6,895 bases of DNA from Chryseobacterium sp. GTDB lineage: Bacteria; Bacteroidota; Bacteroidia; Flavobacteriales; Weeksellaceae. Both the position numbers and the translations under genes were made by a program. The stretch's first letter is position 1. Each line of letters begins with the position of its first letter. Positions 4,605-6,895 of this stretch are shown in pieces. The notes beneath the pieces are model-generated. The model ran no database searches and had not been told where the DNA came from. It saw only the letters and a list, made by a program, of their open reading frames with translations. The stretch spans positions 1 to 6,895 of the forward strand of contig JAGNPP010000138.1 of the NCBI GenBank assembly GCA_017989575.1, given 5' to 3'.

Positions 4605-6895
4605 ATGTTTTACGACCATCAGCAGATAGAAAAAAAGTGGCAGAAATACTGGGAAGACAACCAAACTTACAAAACTTCCGACTCAACCGACAAACCAAAA
4701 TTCTACGTCCTCGATATGTTTCCGTATCCTTCTGGAGCGGGACTTCACGTAGGTCATCCGCTTGGATACATCGCGTCCGATATTTATGCGAGATTCAAAA
4801 GGCATCAGGGTTTCAACGTTTTGCATCCGGTTGGTTATGACAGTTTTGGACTTCCTGCTGAGCAATATGCAATACAAACCGGAACGCATCCAGCGATTAC
4901 GACGGAACAAAATATTACGAGATATGAGGAGCAATTAAGAAAAATCGGTTTTTCATTTGATTGGAGCAGGGAAGTGAGAACTTCGGACGCTTCTTATTAT
5001 AAATGGACGCAATGGATTTTCATCCAATTGTTTCATTCGTGGTACAATAAAGATACGGACAAGGCAGAATCTGTCGAAACTTTAATCAAACATTTTGAAG
5101 AAAAAGGAACAGAAGGTTTGAATGCGAATCAAAATGAGGAATTAAATTTCACTTCAGATGAATGGAAAAATTATTCTGAAATTAAGAAAGAAGAAATATT
5201 ATTAAATTATCGTCTGGCTTTCCGTGCAGAAACAACTGTGAACTGGTGTCCAGCATTGGGAACCGTTTTGGCGAACGACGAAATCAAGGATGGAAAATCC
5301 GAACGAGGCGGTTATCCTGTTTTCCAAAAGAAAATGATGCAGTGGAGTATGAGGATTTCTGCATACTCGGAAAGATTGTTACAAGGTTTGAAAACTTTGG
5401 ACTGGCCTCAACCTTTGAAAGATGCTCAGGAATATTGGATTGGAAAATCTCAGGGTGCGCAGGTAAGATTCTCAACTGAAAACGGAGAAACGATTGAAGT
5501 TTTTACAACCCGTCCCGACACGATTTTCGGAGCAACCTTTATGGTTTTGGCACCGGAAAATCCTTTGGTACAGAATTTAACAACTCCAGAACAAAAAGCT
5601 GAGGTTGATAATTATATAGAAGAAACCTCCAAAAAAACGGAACGTGATAGAATGACCGACGTGAAAAACGTGAGCGGCGCTTTCACGGGAAGTTATGCAA
5701 TCAATCCGTTCACTGGGAAAAATATTCCGGTTTACATTTCGGATTATGTGTTGATGGGTTACGGAACAGGCGCTGTGATGGCAGTTCCTGCGCACGATGA
5801 GCGTGACCACAGATTTGCAAAGAAATTCGGATTGGAAATCATCAAGGTTGTAGAATCTGATGTTGATGTTCAGGAAGAAGCGTACGATTCTAAGGATTCG
5901 GTTTGTGTGAATTCTGATTTTCTGAACGGCCTTAATTATAAGGATGCAAAATCCAAAATAATTGCTGAAATCGAAAACCGAGGAATTGGTCACGGAACAA
6001 CTAATTACAGACAGCGTGATGCGATTTTCTCCAGACAAAGATATTGGGGCGAGCCGGTTCCTATCTATTATAAGGACGGAATGCCGTACACTTTGCCAAA
6101 TTCCGCTTTGCCTTTGGAACTTCCTGAGGTCGAAAAATATCTACCAACGGAAGACGGCGACCCGCCATTAGGAAACGCAAAAACATTTGCGTGGGACGAA
6201 GCAAATCAGAAAGTGGTCGATACCAATTTGATTGATGACAAAACCGTTTTCCCATTAGAATTATCGACTATGCCAGGTTGGGCAGGAAGTTCCTGGTATT
6301 TCCTAAGATATATGGACCCGAATGATGACGAAGTTTTTGCTAAAAAAGAACTGACCGATTATTGGGGACAAGTAGATTTATACATTGGCGGAAGCGAGCA
6401 CGCAACCGGTCACTTGTTGTATTCTCGTTTTTGGAATATGTTTTTAAAAGACAGAGGTTACATTGAACAAAATGAGCCTTTCCAAAAGTTGATTAATCAA
6501 GGAATGATTTTGGGGATGAGTGCTTATGGATATAGAATCATCAGCAAAACTAAAGACAGTAATAAAGTAAATGAACTCCGTCAATTTTTGATAGATGGAA
6601 GATTTGTTCAGAATAATAATATTTTGACAAATTCACAGTCGTTAGAAGATGATTTGATGAATATTGTTTCAAATTATTTGAATAATAAGTCAGAAATTGA
6701 ATATAAAATTAAATCTGCTGATATACAGAAAATTCCTATTGATGTTTCATTATTGAAAGGAACAACCGACGAATTAGATATTGAAGCTTTTAAAAATTGG
6801 AGAGCGGAATTTAAAGACGCAGAATTTATTTTAGAAGATGGAAAATACATCACGGAACGTGAAGTAGAAAAAATGTCCAAATCAAAATACAATGT
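4605..6895 (+). CDS. leuS: Leucyl-tRNA synthetase, 3' end outside the window
   Basis: LeuRS charges tRNA-Leu with leucine in the cytoplasm and edits mischarged tRNA. The frame is open from the ATG at 4605-4607 to the edge (763 complete codons). It begins MFYDHQQIEKKWQKYWED. The class I signature is PYPSGAGLHVGH (HVGH at 48-51). Residues 146 to about 198 form an insertion ahead of NWCPALGTVLAND (213-225). The CP1 editing domain shows TTRPDTIFGATF (301-312) and GYGTGAVMAVPAHDERD (385-401), so editing looks intact. Then come TMPGWAGSSWYFLRYMDP, GGSEHATGHLLYSRFW (595-610) and INQGMILGMSAYGYRI. An AT-rich expansion follows, then KMSKSKYN (KMSKS at 756-760), two codons from the edge. KMSKS is at about 619 in E. 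coli, so this protein is much longer. The anticodon-binding and C-terminal domains lie beyond the window. The start follows a predicted promoter. Confidence 0.97.
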   Translation, partial: MFYDHQQIEKKWQKYWEDNQTYKTSDSTDKPKFYVLDMFPYPSGAGLHVGHPLGYIASDIYARFKRHQGFNVLHPVGYDSFGLPAEQYAIQTGTHPAITTEQNITRYEEQLRKIGFSFDWSREVRTSDASYYKWTQWIFIQLFHSWYNKDTDKAESVETLIKHFEEKGTEGLNANQNEELNFTSDEWKNYSEIKKEEILLNYRLAFRAETTVNWCPALGTVLANDEIKDGKSERGGYPVFQKKMMQWSMRISAYSERLLQGLKTLDWPQPLKDAQEYWIGKSQGAQVRFSTENGETIEVFTTRPDTIFGATFMVLAPENPLVQNLTTPEQKAEVDNYIEETSKKTERDRMTDVKNVSGAFTGSYAINPFTGKNIPVYISDYVLMGYGTGAVMAVPAHDERDHRFAKKFGLEIIKVVESDVDVQEEAYDSKDSVCVNSDFLNGLNYKDAKSKIIAEIENRGIGHGTTNYRQRDAIFSRQRYWGEPVPIYYKDGMPYTLPNSALPLELPEVEKYLPTEDGDPPLGNAKTFAWDEANQKVVDTNLIDDKTVFPLELSTMPGWAGSSWYFLRYMDPNDDEVFAKKELTDYWGQVDLYIGGSEHATGHLLYSRFWNMFLKDRGYIEQNEPFQKLINQGMILGMSAYGYRIISKTKDSNKVNELRQFLIDGRFVQNNNILTNSQSLEDDLMNIVSNYLNNKSEIEYKIKSADIQKIPIDVSLLKGTTDELDIEAFKNWRAEFKDAEFILEDGKYITEREVEKMSKSKYN

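Noticed and set aside
4637..4934. Short frames on both strands near the leuS start
   Set aside because: Both overlap the LeuRS N terminus with its HVGH signature; the real frame begins at 4605 and runs off the window.
5577..6038. Minus-strand open frame of 153 codons
   Set aside because: It is fully antisense to the LeuRS editing domain, which is conserved and unbroken on the plus strand.

Overview
The window most likely comes from a member of the Flavobacteriia (Bacteroidota), probably close to Chryseobacterium. It is AT-rich. Genes lack Shine-Dalgarno sequences and have A/T-rich leaders. Upstream of leuS there is a Bacteroidota-type promoter (TTG-N19-TAnnTTTG). The leucyl-tRNA synthetase carries insertions I associate with Bacteroidota, and the leader of the first gene contains repeats that resemble dispersed flavobacterial elements. 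The genus is inferred from recall, not from a search.

Layout: (1) Bases 1-173 hold no convincing gene. They contain part of a probable dispersed repeat at the window edge, then a long imperfect hairpin (68-125), then a possible -7 box. (2) On the plus strand, waaA (Kdo transferase, 174-1436) overlaps by 4 bp (ATGA) with an unrecognised gene for a small, probably exported protein (1433-1951). (3) On the minus strand lies a three-gene operon, read from right to left: a multi-membrane-span GT-C-like protein (4407-3346), a family 2 glycosyltransferase with a GTG start (3331-2579), and an unrecognised helical cytoplasmic protein (2579-1953) whose start codon overlaps the GT2 stop as TAATG. This operon converges on the waaA pair with one base between the stop codons. 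(4) Bases 4408-4604 form an AT-rich divergent intergenic region with a good leuS promoter match. (5) leuS runs from 4605 off the right edge. It is open throughout and is cut just after its KMSKS motif.

How the genes fit together: waaA adds Kdo to lipid A in the inner membrane. The GT2 and GT-C-like proteins look like an enzyme pair for a surface glycan or lipid-linked sugar, so the window reads as a small cell-envelope glycan region next to a housekeeping tRNA synthetase. The GT-C-like gene is far more AT-rich (about 23% GC in a hand-counted 180-base sample) than the GT2 gene in the same operon (about 41%) or waaA (about 42%), which suggests a mosaic locus.

I found no mobile-element gene, CRISPR array, tRNA or rRNA, and no clear candidate for a wholly new multi-gene system. 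The most open questions are the two unrecognised genes coupled to glycan genes, the two repeat-like elements before waaA, and a long AT- and Asn-rich expansion in the leucine-specific region of LeuRS.
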